From: Rhizobium sp. Root1203
GTDB taxonomy: Bacteria > Pseudomonadota > Alphaproteobacteria > Rhizobiales > Rhizobiaceae
Direction of reading: 5' to 3'
Length of the DNA: 64,000 nt
Assembly: GCF_001424945.1 (NCBI RefSeq)
Contig: NZ_LMCW01000012.1
Span: forward strand, 926,414 to 990,413
Below the pieces are notes generated by a model. The model saw only the letters and a list, made by a program, of their open reading frames with translations. It was not told the DNA's origin and did no database searches. Numbering within the stretch: position 1 is the first letter of the stretch; each line of letters begins with the position of its first letter. Below are positions 20,858 to 29,517 of this stretch, in pieces. Both the position numbers and the translations under genes were made by a program.

Positions 20858-21061
20858 ATGTCGAACTTCACATTGAAGGGAATTCTATACGGTAGAAAAA
20901 TTCAGGACAGCGGATTTCCAGTCGCTCCAACAGCCCAAAAGGGGATGACGGCAGAAATACAGTGCCTTACCTGCGGGACGGTCTTCAAACGATGGTCCGT
21001 TCTGTCGTCCAGCACCACGGTTTGCGACAAGTGCATGGCAGAACCGCGAACCTCGCATTGA
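20858..21061 (+). CDS. Small putative zinc-ribbon protein
   Basis: Unrecognised 67-aa protein beginning MSNFTLKGILYGRK. Its C-terminal half has CLTC and, about 17 residues later, CDKC, a pair of CxxC knuckles as in zinc ribbons. Codon third positions are less GC-rich than in neighbouring genes, so it is either recently acquired or not translated. No strong ribosome site is visible (GGGG lies nine bases upstream of the ATG). It sits alone between the divergent dcw operon and the 3' end of rnpB. The four-cysteine pattern is the only positive evidence; function unknown. Confidence 0.4.
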   Translation: MSNFTLKGILYGRKIQDSGFPVAPTAQKGMTAEIQCLTCGTVFKRWSVLSSSTTVCDKCMAEPRTSH

Positions 21062-21117
21062 GGCCGACGAAGTGCGTGCAGAGCAGCCAAGGCTGCGCCG
21101 CTCGCATAAAGGTGATC

Positions 21118-21511
21118 GCCAGTTGGCCTGTAAGCCGGGTTCTGTATGGCTCCGGTCGAAACCGGAACGTGGCAGCCATTCCTCTGGGACAGCGCTCGCG
21201 CGCTGCCTCACGCAACCCACCCGGATGACTGACCTGGAAACCGGCCGGACGGCTTACGCCGTCCACGTCATCCCTATTCGGTCTTGCTCCCGGTGGGGTT
21301 TACCTTGCCATCGCCGTTGCCGGAGATGCGGTGGGCTCTTACCCCACCCTTTCACCCTTACCTGCCGAGGCAGGCGGTTTGCTTTCTGTGGCACTTTCCC
21401 TGAGGTCGCCCTCGCCGGACGTTATCCGGCACCGTGTTTCCGTGGAGCCCGGACTTTCCTCACCTTACCGCCTTTCGGCATTGGTAAAGCGCGGCTGCCC
21501 GGCCAACTGGC
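21118..21511 (-). ncRNA. rnpB: RNase P RNA
   Basis: Catalytic RNA of RNase P, which removes 5' leaders from tRNA precursors. The ends pair perfectly over 11 bases as helix P1 (GGCCAACTGGC at 21501-21511 with GCCAGTTGGCC at 21118-21128). The universally conserved GAGGAAAGTCCGGGCTCC lies near the 5' end (minus strand, 21444-21461), and the 3' end has the matching CAGAACCCGGCTTACAG. A GGTAAA segment in the middle fits the loop that pairs with tRNA 3' CCA. About 394 nt, a type A RNA. Exact ends may differ by a few bases. Confidence 0.96.
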
Positions 21512-21565
21512 ATGGCTCCCTTAACCGAGAGCGCCGACGAATGCCACTGAAATATCCGGTCGCGA

Positions 21566-22756
21566 CTAACGGAAATAAGGTTTGAAATCCGTCGCGTAGT
21601 CCTGTTCGTTGATTCGGCCCGCGAGCATCAGCTCGGCACCGAGCCGCCCGATCTCGTCGGAACTCTTGGCGGCGGTGCCGCAGCCTCCGGTGAGCACTGC
21701 AATGCGAGGGCAAGACGTATAGCCGATCATAGGATAGCCGCTGGGCGTGAACGAGACGACGCATGAGCCGCTCGACGTAGAGAGCGGTTGCAGCTCCGGA
21801 ACCAGCCTAGAAATCAAGCGGGTCAGGTGCTCCTGAGCTGTCTGCCGCCCGTCCGTCCTGAACCAGGACCGCAATTCCGGCTCGCTGGCCAACCTCACAT
21901 CGTCCGGATCGCCACCGATCTTCATGTAAAGCTTGCCGTCGGGATAGCGGATCGGAGGCAGCATGTAGATGCCGTCTTCCCCATCCGCGCCCTGTGCGAT
22001 CAAGGATGGCATACCCGCAAAAGCCTCGGCGGCCTCTTCGGCAACCTCGTAGAAAGCGACCGTCCGCGCATAAACCGTCATATCAACAGGCTGCGGCAAC
22101 AGATTCTCCGCAATGGAAAAACCACCCGCGGCAAGCAACACCTTCCCGCCGCGATAGGTCTTGCCGCTCGACGTCTCGACGGCAACGACGTCACCTTCAT
22201 CGCGGATGGACACGGCCACGTCACCGATGATCGCGACTCCGGCTTTCTCGGCTGCCGCTGATTGCGCCCGCACCAGATTGCGCGGGCTGATGTAGCCGGC
22301 ACCCGCCGCCTCGTGGACGCCTTCGCTGCCAGCCGGAAAAGAGAAGTAGGGGAACCTGCGCTTCAAACCCGCATCGTCCGCGATGGTCGTCTCGGCTCCG
22401 AGTGCGGCGGCAGCATCGACGGTTCGCGCGATATAGTCGTCCGCGTTTCCGCGCGCAGGCCCGACAACCAGGCAACCCGCCGGCGTATAGAACGAGACGC
22501 CGCTCTCTCGCTCGATCTCGATGTAGCGTGCAATCGAACGGTTGGCGAGCCGCGCCCAGTCACGATCGGGATCGATCGTTCGTGTAATACGACCCTCGTC
22601 GTAGTGGCTGGCGAATACACCCGTATGGGACTTTTTGTCGACCGGCTCGTCGGGCCCGATCACGGCGATGCTGTCCGTCGCGCGCGCCAGATGCCTTGCA
22701 GCTGCAGCACCCATGAGGCCTCTGCCGACGACGATGTATTTGAAATCCTGGTTCAC
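21566..22756 (-). CDS. FAD-dependent amine oxidase, sarcosine-oxidase-like (copy 1)
   Basis: D-amino-acid-oxidase-fold flavoenzyme, 396 aa, cytoplasmic. The N-terminal Rossmann loop VVGRGLMGAAAARHLA binds FAD. Near the C-terminus GSCVVSFTPSGYPMIGYT aligns with the stretch of monomeric sarcosine oxidase that carries the cysteine linked covalently to FAD. It is followed by GGCGTAAKSSDEIGRL, where sarcosine oxidase has its second FAD-contact motif. The substrate (an N-methyl or secondary amine) is not determinable. It lies 10 bases after a clear paralog and is presumably co-transcribed with it. Confidence 0.85.
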   Translation of the reverse strand: MNQDFKYIVVGRGLMGAAAARHLARATDSIAVIGPDEPVDKKSHTGVFASHYDEGRITRTIDPDRDWARLANRSIARYIEIERESGVSFYTPAGCLVVGPARGNADDYIARTVDAAAALGAETTIADDAGLKRRFPYFSFPAGSEGVHEAAGAGYISPRNLVRAQSAAAEKAGVAIIGDVAVSIRDEGDVVAVETSSGKTYRGGKVLLAAGGFSIAENLLPQPVDMTVYARTVAFYEVAEEAAEAFAGMPSLIAQGADGEDGIYMLPPIRYPDGKLYMKIGGDPDDVRLASEPELRSWFRTDGRQTAQEHLTRLISRLVPELQPLSTSSGSCVVSFTPSGYPMIGYTSCPRIAVLTGGCGTAAKSSDEIGRLGAELMLAGRINEQDYATDFKPYFR

Positions 22757-22766
22757 TGCTTGCCCC

Positions 22767-23954
22767 TCATCGTAAAACCGGCGTCAGTTCCCTGCCGAAA
22801 TCCTCTTCGCCGAGCCAGCCCTGCGTCATCACGACGGCACCGAGACGGCCGAGTTCGTCTGAAGATTTTGCGGCGACGAAGTTGCCGCCCGTCAGGAGCG
22901 CGATACGCGGCGAATCGGTATAACCCACATAGGGCAAGGCCGTCCGGGTGAAGGTCGCGACGCAGGGCGCTGCGGTAACCGGGCACCCCGAAAGAGCCGG
23001 CATCAGGTTGGAGGCGAGGGCAACAAGCTGTTCGCGCTCGGCGGGATTACCATCCGACCTGAACCAGGCACCGGCATCCTCCAGTCTGTCGAACCTGTGC
23101 GCCTCGGTATCGCCGCCAAGCTTCAGGTAGGTCTTTCCGTCGGGATAACGTACAGGCGGCAGGATGTAGACGTGATCCTCATCCCGGTCGCCGAAGACAA
23201 CGCTCGAGGGCATCTCGCCGAAGAGCTCCAATTCGCGTTCGGCGAGCTCATAGAAAACGACCGTGCGGGCCGCCACGCTGATGTCGGCAGGAGATGGAAT
23301 AAGCCCGTTGAAATTCGTGAAACCACCTGCGGCGACCAGCACACGCTCAGCAGTGTAGACCCTGTCGGAGACACTTACCTCGACATGAGCACCCGCATCC
23401 CTGACGCTCGTTACCGTCTCATCGATGACGCTAACGCCGCCGGTCTCTGCAAGCGCCACTTGGGCCTGCACCAAAGCGCGCGGGTTGACGTGGCCAGCAC
23501 GGCGCTTCTCGAAATAACCCTGGAAAGACTCATTCAGGGAGAATTGCGGAAACCGTTCACGGAGCGTGGACGGATCCAGCATTTCAACATCGATGTCGAG
23601 TGTCGCGGCTACATCGAGTGCACGCCCGAGAAAGCCCTGTCCGGGTTGCGGAGCTGGCCCGGCGAACAGGCATCCTGCCTCGGTGAAGAAGGGAATGCCG
23701 CTCCTCGCCTCGATCTCGGCGTATCGATCCAGCGAGCGGGCGGCCAGTGTTGCCCAAATCACGTTGTCGTCGAACGTTCGCGTAATGCGAGCCTCGTCAT
23801 AGTGGCTCGCGAATACGCCGTGGTGGCTTTTGCGCTCGGCCGGCTCACGCGGACCGATCAGAGCCACACCTTCGATCATCGCGGAAAGGTGGCGGGCCGC
23901 AGCCGCACCCATCATTCCGCGCCCGATCACGATCACCTTGAAATCGACTGCCAT
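22767..23954 (-). CDS. FAD-dependent amine oxidase, sarcosine-oxidase-like (copy 2)
   Basis: Paralog of the downstream gene, 395 aa, with the same layout: VIGRGMMGAAAARHL at the N-terminus, the shared HxGVFASHYDEARITRTF segment, VLVAAGGF in the middle, and APCVATFTRTALPYVGYT with the cysteine expected to anchor FAD. The C-terminal motif is GGNFVAAKSSDELGRL. The pair is alike along its whole length with no gaps of note, so it arose by tandem duplication. The diverged middle and substrate-facing residues suggest the two copies no longer do the same job. Confidence 0.85.
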   Translation of the reverse strand: MAVDFKVIVIGRGMMGAAAARHLSAMIEGVALIGPREPAERKSHHGVFASHYDEARITRTFDDNVIWATLAARSLDRYAEIEARSGIPFFTEAGCLFAGPAPQPGQGFLGRALDVAATLDIDVEMLDPSTLRERFPQFSLNESFQGYFEKRRAGHVNPRALVQAQVALAETGGVSVIDETVTSVRDAGAHVEVSVSDRVYTAERVLVAAGGFTNFNGLIPSPADISVAARTVVFYELAERELELFGEMPSSVVFGDRDEDHVYILPPVRYPDGKTYLKLGGDTEAHRFDRLEDAGAWFRSDGNPAEREQLVALASNLMPALSGCPVTAAPCVATFTRTALPYVGYTDSPRIALLTGGNFVAAKSSDELGRLGAVVMTQGWLGEEDFGRELTPVLR

Positions 23955-24053
23955 ATCTCACCTCGTTCCGAAGCCAGATAGCATGGTCACCAAGATGAAT
24001 CATATTGTTAAGTGCGCATCCCAAGACATTTGAGAACAAGCACTTTGTGGCAA

Positions 24054-24575
24054 TCAGTCGAGCAATGCCAGCACTTTGCCGCAATAGGCCTTGGAGACCG
24101 GATTCATCCGGGTTGCCGCATGCCCTGCATTGTATTTCAGGATGGTCCCACAGGTTTCGCCACCGCCGAGTTCGTGCGCCGCGGCAAGATATTTCATGCC
24201 GTACTTGATGTTCGTCTCAGGATCGAACAGCCCCTTGCGGCTACCGGAATAGCCCATCATCCGTGCTGTCGCAGGCTTGATCTGCATCAGACCGACTTCA
24301 CCCGCACTACCGCGCGCATTCGGATTGAAGTTGCTTTCGACGCGAACGACCGCATGAGCGAGCTCGATGGGAACATTATACTCGTTGGCGTATTTTATGA
24401 TGATGGCGGAGTACTTGGTTGTCGTAATACCCGGCATTGCGAAGCCGCTAGTGCGGTCGACTGTCTTCAACGGAACGGTCTTCTGTGCCTGATTGCCCCA
24501 TTCGCCTGCAAAAGCGCCATTGAATCCCATCAGCAGTGTGCCCACGCACACCACAGCAGAAATAATCTTTCTCAT
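24054..24575 (-). CDS. Periplasmic lytic transglycosylase (SLT family)
   Basis: Small secreted muramidase that cleaves glycan strands to 1,6-anhydroMurNAc ends. 173 aa. The signal peptide MRKIISAVVCVGTLLMGF ends near AFA-G. The SLT domain shows the catalytic glutamate in VRVESNFNPNARGSAGEVG, then LMQIKPATARMMGY and NIKYGMKYL, and ends with ILKYNAGH. The gene is isolated on the minus strand with about 260 bases of A/T-rich upstream sequence, so it should have its own promoter there. Confidence 0.92.
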   Translation of the reverse strand: MRKIISAVVCVGTLLMGFNGAFAGEWGNQAQKTVPLKTVDRTSGFAMPGITTTKYSAIIIKYANEYNVPIELAHAVVRVESNFNPNARGSAGEVGLMQIKPATARMMGYSGSRKGLFDPETNIKYGMKYLAAAHELGGGETCGTILKYNAGHAATRMNPVSKAYCGKVLALLD

Positions 24576-24835
24576 TCAGTCTAATCACTCCGACCAAAAG
24601 AATTACCGGGCACGAAAACAAGAATTAGCCCAGCAAAAATCAGCGTGAATACATATTTTCACGACAGATATTCTTTTTGTTTCATTTGACGCCGGCCCAT
24701 TACCCCAAACAAAGCAACCGGCGCCGTTCAGCGACCGGGGTTAGACCATCGTAATGAGGAGATAATAGGGAAATCATGTGGCAACGCAGCAAACTCCCAA
24801 AATCCGGGAATCCGTGAATGATAGGAAAGCCCGTC

Positions 24836-25600
24836 TCAGGCCGCGTATCGCGGGAGCGTCGCTAGGAGGCGATGAAGGGTATCGATTGTCGAAAAATCGG
24901 CGATTCCATCGACCCTTTCAGGACGGAAATGGCGCTGGAATGCCTCGAGTTCCCCTGCCATCTTGTCAGAGAATTCACCAGTAATTTCCGTTCCGTAGCC
25001 ATACAGCGAAAGCATCGACTGCAGTGCTTCGACCGGCTGACCCTGATCCCCGCGCTGGAAAAATCTTCCACCCGTGATCGGCGTCGGCACGACCCAGTGC
25101 CCGATACCTCCCTCATAGAGGTCATTCCAGGGAAAGTTTTCGCCCGGATCGAGCTTGCGGCGGGGCGCCACATCGGAGTGACCAAGCACGCGTTCCGACG
25201 GAATTGACCAACGTTCGCCGCAATCGTGACACAATTCGATCACGGCTTCGATCTGCGCTTTCGGATAGTCCGGCAATCCGCCGGGGTGACCCGCATTGGC
25301 AATCTCGATCCCGATCGAAAGCGAATTGATGTCGCTGTCGCCATGCCAGACGCTTTTGCCAGCATGCCAGGCTCGACGCTGCTCGGGAACAAGCTGCACG
25401 ATGTCGCCGTTCTCGTGGACGAAGTAGTGGCAGGAAACCTGGCTTTCGGCACGACAGAGCCATTCCAGGGCTCCTTCAGGCGTCGGCATTCCGGTATAGT
25501 GAAGCAGGATCATATCGGGCTTGCGCCCATCCGCGCGTTCACCGTAGTTCGGCGACGGCTGCACGATCGCTTTCCGGTAGTCGGCCTCGAACGAGGTCAT
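24836..25600 (-). CDS. N-acetylmuramoyl-L-alanine amidase, AmpD/AmiD type
   Basis: Zinc amidase that removes stem peptides from MurNAc or anhydroMurNAc. 254 aa. The Amidase_2 domain has the first zinc histidine in ILLHYTGM, CHYFVHENG, and the second ligand set in LGHSDVAPRRKLDPG. A C-terminal peptidoglycan-binding helix bundle occupies about 185-250 (QGQPVEALQSMLSLYGYG). There is no signal peptide, which fits cytoplasmic recycling (AmpD role), although the binding domain is more usual in envelope forms. The start overlaps the djlA-like gene by 4 nt. Confidence 0.88.
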   Translation of the reverse strand: MTSFEADYRKAIVQPSPNYGERADGRKPDMILLHYTGMPTPEGALEWLCRAESQVSCHYFVHENGDIVQLVPEQRRAWHAGKSVWHGDSDINSLSIGIEIANAGHPGGLPDYPKAQIEAVIELCHDCGERWSIPSERVLGHSDVAPRRKLDPGENFPWNDLYEGGIGHWVVPTPITGGRFFQRGDQGQPVEALQSMLSLYGYGTEITGEFSDKMAGELEAFQRHFRPERVDGIADFSTIDTLHRLLATLPRYAA

Positions 25601-26304
25601 GCAGCGCGGCGTTCCTTCTCGATCTCTTCGTAGGCGGCGTTAAGTGCCGCCATCCGCTCGTTTGCTATCGCATGGAATTCCGCAGGTACGCCGCGCGAGA
25701 CCAGCCGATCCGGATGATGCTCGCTGACAAGGCCGTGATAGCGGCGGCGTATGGTGGTGAAATCGTCCGAGGGCGAAACGCCGAGCACCTTGTAGGGGTC
25801 GCGGCCGATCGAAACATGGCGCGCCGCAATCCGCGCGAAGCGCTCCTCGCTCATGTGAAAGATCTCTGCCACGTGCGCCAGGAAAGTCATTTCCTTCTCA
25901 TGGATAAGTCCATCGGCCTTGGCAATATGGAAGAGGCCGTCGAGAACCTCTTCAAGCACCGGGCAATTGGCAGCACATGTCACGCACAGCGTCGACAGCT
26001 TTTCCGCATAGGCTTCGTAACCAGCCACATCCTGGCGTGCCAGATTATAAAGGCGGGCAACGTTGCGGGCCTGATCCGGCGGAAACTCGAAGATTTCGCG
26101 GAAGGCATCGACTTCTCTCTCGCTGACGATCCCGTCTGCCTTCGCCATCTTTGCCGAAAGCGCGATGATCGCGACAGAGAATGCCACCTTCCGGCGGGTC
26201 TCCGGATCGCCTTCGAAAACCGTTCGGATTGCCTCGACCACGGCGGAAAGAGCATTTCCCGCGGTGTTGCCAATGGCATTCAGCAGTTTTTCCCAGAAGG
26301 ACAT
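25597..26304 (-). CDS. DjlA-like protein, TerB domain plus J domain
   Basis: Predicted DnaK co-chaperone of 235 aa. An N-terminal segment MSFWEKLLNAIGNTAGNAL is followed by an alpha-helical TerB-like region (about 40-150) and a C-terminal J domain with YKVLGVSPSDDF and the essential HPD in SEHHPDRL. DjlA proteins have an N-terminal membrane helix; here the N-terminus is only mildly hydrophobic, so anchoring is uncertain. ATG 26304 is chosen because GAGAGA precedes it and the family begins this way. The stop overlaps the amidase start by 4 nt. Confidence 0.85.
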   Translation of the reverse strand: MSFWEKLLNAIGNTAGNALSAVVEAIRTVFEGDPETRRKVAFSVAIIALSAKMAKADGIVSEREVDAFREIFEFPPDQARNVARLYNLARQDVAGYEAYAEKLSTLCVTCAANCPVLEEVLDGLFHIAKADGLIHEKEMTFLAHVAEIFHMSEERFARIAARHVSIGRDPYKVLGVSPSDDFTTIRRRYHGLVSEHHPDRLVSRGVPAEFHAIANERMAALNAAYEEIEKERRAA

Positions 26305-26530
26305 CAAGGTCTCTCGCGCATCAAAAAGAAAACCACCTTGAACAAATAAAGTCTGCCTTTGCAAGATAACGATTGGTCGTAGCGTTGAAAACACCTTTCA
26401 CATTTCGGTAATTGTCGCACGCGAATCGGGCCATCCATTGCGTTTGCGTGGCGTCGTATCAGGCGAATGAATTGGACAGTGCAGTGCTGAGATGTCAGCG
26501 CTTCCCCCGTTCATTTCGTGAGATATTTCC

Positions 26531-27406
26531 ATGCCATTCGCCGACAGACCGCAAATCCTCGGGCTCGCTTTGGGCTTCATCGGGGTCCTGATATTCGGCG
26601 CGACGCTGCCGATGACGCATATCGCGCTCCAGGGCTTTTCGCCCTACTTCGTGACGCTATGTCGCGCCGCCATCGCGTCCGTCGTGGCCATGATCGCACT
26701 GGCGATTTTCCGCCGTCCGTTTCCGAAGAAGCATTTCCCCGCCCTCTTCGGTGCCGGTATCGGCGTGGTTTTCGGTTTTCCTGCCTTTTCGTCGATCGCC
26801 ATGCAGACCATACCGGCGAGCCATGGCGGCGTCGTTCTCGGCGTGCTGCCGCTGCTGACGTCGATCTTCGCTGCGCTCATCGACGGCGAACGGCCGGGGC
26901 CGCTCTTCTGGGCATGCGGCGTTGCGGGCGCATTGCTCGTCGTCATCTTTTCGGTTCGCGGCAGCGGCTTCCAGCTTGCCGCCGGCGACATCTGGCTTCT
27001 CGCAGCAGCCGTGTCGGCGGCACTTGGCTATGTCCTTCTTGCCCGCCTCTCGCGGCATCTGTCGGGATGGGAATCGATATCCTGGGCGCTTGTGGTCACG
27101 TTCCCCTTGTCGCTCATCGGCACCATCGTCGTCGCACCATCGGGCATCCATGCGCCCGGCGCCGGGGAATACGGAGCGCTCGCCTATCTCAGCCTGATGT
27201 CGATGTTCGGCGGCTTCGTCTTCTGGAATGCCGGCCTCGCGATCGGCGGAATTGCCCGGGTCGCGCAGGTGCAGTTGCTGCAGACGTTTGTGACGCTCGC
27301 GATTTCCACAACCCTCCTCAAAGAACAACTCGGGCTTGAAACGATTATATTCGCGCTTCTTGTCGCCTTCGTGGTTTGGCTCGGACGAAAGGCGCGATTT
27401 TCATAG
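26531..27406 (+). CDS. EamA/DMT-family transporter (first copy in window)
   Basis: Ten-helix drug/metabolite-type exporter, 291 aa, made of two five-helix repeats. The first repeat starts with GLALGFIGVLIFGATLPMT. The helix-3/4 hairpin contains PASHGGVVLGVLPLLTSI and the end of repeat two has TTLLKEQLGLETIIFALLV, both typical of EamA. The substrate is unknown. It diverges from the djlA-like gene across about 225 bases. Confidence 0.85.
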   Translation: MPFADRPQILGLALGFIGVLIFGATLPMTHIALQGFSPYFVTLCRAAIASVVAMIALAIFRRPFPKKHFPALFGAGIGVVFGFPAFSSIAMQTIPASHGGVVLGVLPLLTSIFAALIDGERPGPLFWACGVAGALLVVIFSVRGSGFQLAAGDIWLLAAAVSAALGYVLLARLSRHLSGWESISWALVVTFPLSLIGTIVVAPSGIHAPGAGEYGALAYLSLMSMFGGFVFWNAGLAIGGIARVAQVQLLQTFVTLAISTTLLKEQLGLETIIFALLVAFVVWLGRKARFS

Positions 27407-27496
27407 AAACAACACTTTACAGGCCTTCTTCTCTGCCGCATCCATGCGCTTACTAAGCATCACGCAAGAGCGCAGACATTCATAGTGGAGGGGATC

Positions 27497-28708
27497 ATGG
27501 CCAAACAGAAAGTCGCAATGCTCACGGCCGGAGGCTTGGCACCCTGCCTCTCATCGGCGGTCGGCGGCCTTATCGAACGCTACAGCGACGTCGCACCGGA
27601 TGTCGAACTGATCGCCTACCGTTCGGGCTATCAGGGCGTCCTGCTCGGCGACAGCGTCACGATCACCGCTGAGATGCGCGAAAAGGCTCCGCTGCTGCAC
27701 CGCTACGGCGGCTCCCCGATCGGCAACAGCCGCGTCAAACTCACCAATGCTGCCGACTGCGTAAAGCGCGGCCTGGTCAAGGAAGGCGAGAACCCGCTGC
27801 GCGTCGCAGCCGAGCGCCTTGCCAGCGACGGCGTTACGATCCTTCACACGATCGGCGGCGACGACACAAATACGACGGCAGCGGACCTTGCGGCCTACCT
27901 CGCCGCAAACGGTTACAATCTGACTGTCGTCGGCCTGCCGAAGACGGTCGACAACGACGTCGTTCCGATCCGCCAGTCACTCGGCGCCTGGACGGCCGCT
28001 GAAGTCGGCGCGCACTTCTTCGACAATGTCAGCAACGAGCAGACGGCGGCTCCCCGTACGCTCATCATTCATGAAGTGATGGGGCGCCATTGCGGCTGGC
28101 TGACGGCAGCGACCGCGCGCGCTTATTTGCAGCGCACCAGAAATAACGAGTATGTCGACGGACTGATGACCAACGCGCAGATGAAGAGCATCGATGCCGT
28201 CTACCTGCCGGAAATCGTCTTCGACCTGGAGGCCGAGGCCGCGCGCCTGAAGGAAGTCATGGATCGCACAGGTCATGCCACCGTCTTCGTCTCGGAAGGC
28301 GCATGCCTGGACGCAATCGTCGCCGAGCGTGAAGCCGCCGGCGAGACCGTCAAGCGCGATGCTTTCGGTCACGTCAAGATCGACACGATCAATGTCGGCG
28401 GCTGGTTCCAGAAACAGTTCGCCAGCCTTCTCAACGCAGAACGCTCGCTGGTTCAGAAATCCGGCTACTTCGCCCGCTCGGCGCCCGCCAATGTCGATGA
28501 CCTGAGGCTGATTCAGAGCATGACCGATCTTGCCGTCGAAAGCGCGCTCAACAAGGTTTCGGGCGTCACGGGCCACGACGAAGCCCAGAACGGCAAGCTG
28601 CGCACGATCGAGTTCCCGCGGATCAAGGGCGGCAAGCCTTTCGACACCTCGGTAAAGTGGTTTGGCGAAGTCATGAATACGATTGGGCAGAAATACAAGG
28701 AAGCCTGA
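27497..28708 (+). CDS. pfp: Pyrophosphate-dependent 6-phosphofructokinase
   Basis: Phosphorylates fructose 6-phosphate with PPi instead of ATP, reversibly. 403 aa. The phosphate-donor motif is GGDDTN (Gly121, Asp122, Asp123); the second aspartate in place of glycine and the lysine in PKTVDND (148-154) are the residues that mark PPi-dependent enzymes and block ATP. MGRHCGWLTAATA is the conserved sugar-phosphate segment. ATG 27497 is preferred to an ATG four codons upstream because GGAGG stands seven bases before it. Many rhizobia lack ATP-dependent PFK, so this may be their main enzyme for the step. Confidence 0.93.
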   Translation: MAKQKVAMLTAGGLAPCLSSAVGGLIERYSDVAPDVELIAYRSGYQGVLLGDSVTITAEMREKAPLLHRYGGSPIGNSRVKLTNAADCVKRGLVKEGENPLRVAAERLASDGVTILHTIGGDDTNTTAADLAAYLAANGYNLTVVGLPKTVDNDVVPIRQSLGAWTAAEVGAHFFDNVSNEQTAAPRTLIIHEVMGRHCGWLTAATARAYLQRTRNNEYVDGLMTNAQMKSIDAVYLPEIVFDLEAEAARLKEVMDRTGHATVFVSEGACLDAIVAEREAAGETVKRDAFGHVKIDTINVGGWFQKQFASLLNAERSLVQKSGYFARSAPANVDDLRLIQSMTDLAVESALNKVSGVTGHDEAQNGKLRTIEFPRIKGGKPFDTSVKWFGEVMNTIGQKYKEA

Positions 28709-28767
28709 TTGACGCAAGGGCGATATGGTGTCTTTGCTTGCTCTTCTAATAAAGAGGAGGAGATCTC

Positions 28768-29403
28768 ATGTCGCTCGAAGCCTGGTTTGCTTTCGCTGCA
28801 GCATCCGCCGTTATGCTGGCAATTCCAGGGCCGACGATTCTCCTCGTCGTATCCTATGCACTCGGTCATGGTCGCAAAACCGCCTTCGCCACGGTAACCG
28901 GCGTAGCGCTCGGCGATTTCACGGCAATGACGGCTTCGCTGTTCGGGCTCGGTGCCGTCCTCGCGGCATCGGCGGCACTCTTCACCGTTCTCAAGTGGAT
29001 CGGCGGCGCCTACCTTATCTGGCTTGGAATAAAGCTCTGGCGCGCGCCGATCGTGACAGAACCGATGGCCGATAACGACAATCTGCCGGAAGAGAAGTCG
29101 CTGAAGATCTTTCTGCACGCCTATGTCGTGACCGCGCTCAATCCGAAGAGCATCATCTTCTTCGTGGCTTTCGTGCCGCAATTCCTCAATCCCGCCCTGC
29201 CCTTCTTCGGCCAGATGCTGGTCATGGAGGCAACATTCCTCGTTCTCGCGACGATCAACGCCTCCACCTATGCGCTTGCGGCGCATGCCGCGCGTGGCCT
29301 GATTCGCAAGGCGAGCGTGCAGCGCGCGGTCAATCGCACGGGAGGCACGCTGCTGATCGCCGCCGGCGCAGTAACGGCCGGTTACCGGCGGATTGCTGCG
29401 TAA
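28768..29403 (+). CDS. LysE/RhtB-family amino acid exporter
   Basis: Six-helix inner-membrane exporter, 211 aa. MLAIPGPTILLVVSYALGHG is the diagnostic helix-1 stretch of the family, followed by GVALGDF and KWIGGAYLIWLGIKLWR; helix 4 has ALNPKSIIFFVAFVPQF. A strong ribosome site, GAGGAGGAG, precedes the ATG. It follows the PPi-PFK by 59 bases on the same strand and may share its transcript. The exported amino acid cannot be told from sequence. Confidence 0.9.
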   Translation: MSLEAWFAFAAASAVMLAIPGPTILLVVSYALGHGRKTAFATVTGVALGDFTAMTASLFGLGAVLAASAALFTVLKWIGGAYLIWLGIKLWRAPIVTEPMADNDNLPEEKSLKIFLHAYVVTALNPKSIIFFVAFVPQFLNPALPFFGQMLVMEATFLVLATINASTYALAAHAARGLIRKASVQRAVNRTGGTLLIAAGAVTAGYRRIAA

Positions 29404-29517
29404 ATATTCTCGGCGGGTTGCCGCAAAGCAACGAATAGGTTAATTGGCGAAACTGGGCATAAGGTTCTTGTTAATATCTAACGCTGCCGGGGCGGCGCGT
29501 TTCACGAGAGTGAGAGT

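Noticed and set aside
24776..24817. 13-codon plus-strand ORF starting ATGTGGCAACGC
   Set aside because: Very short, no hydrophobic or other feature, and the purine run upstream is not well placed.
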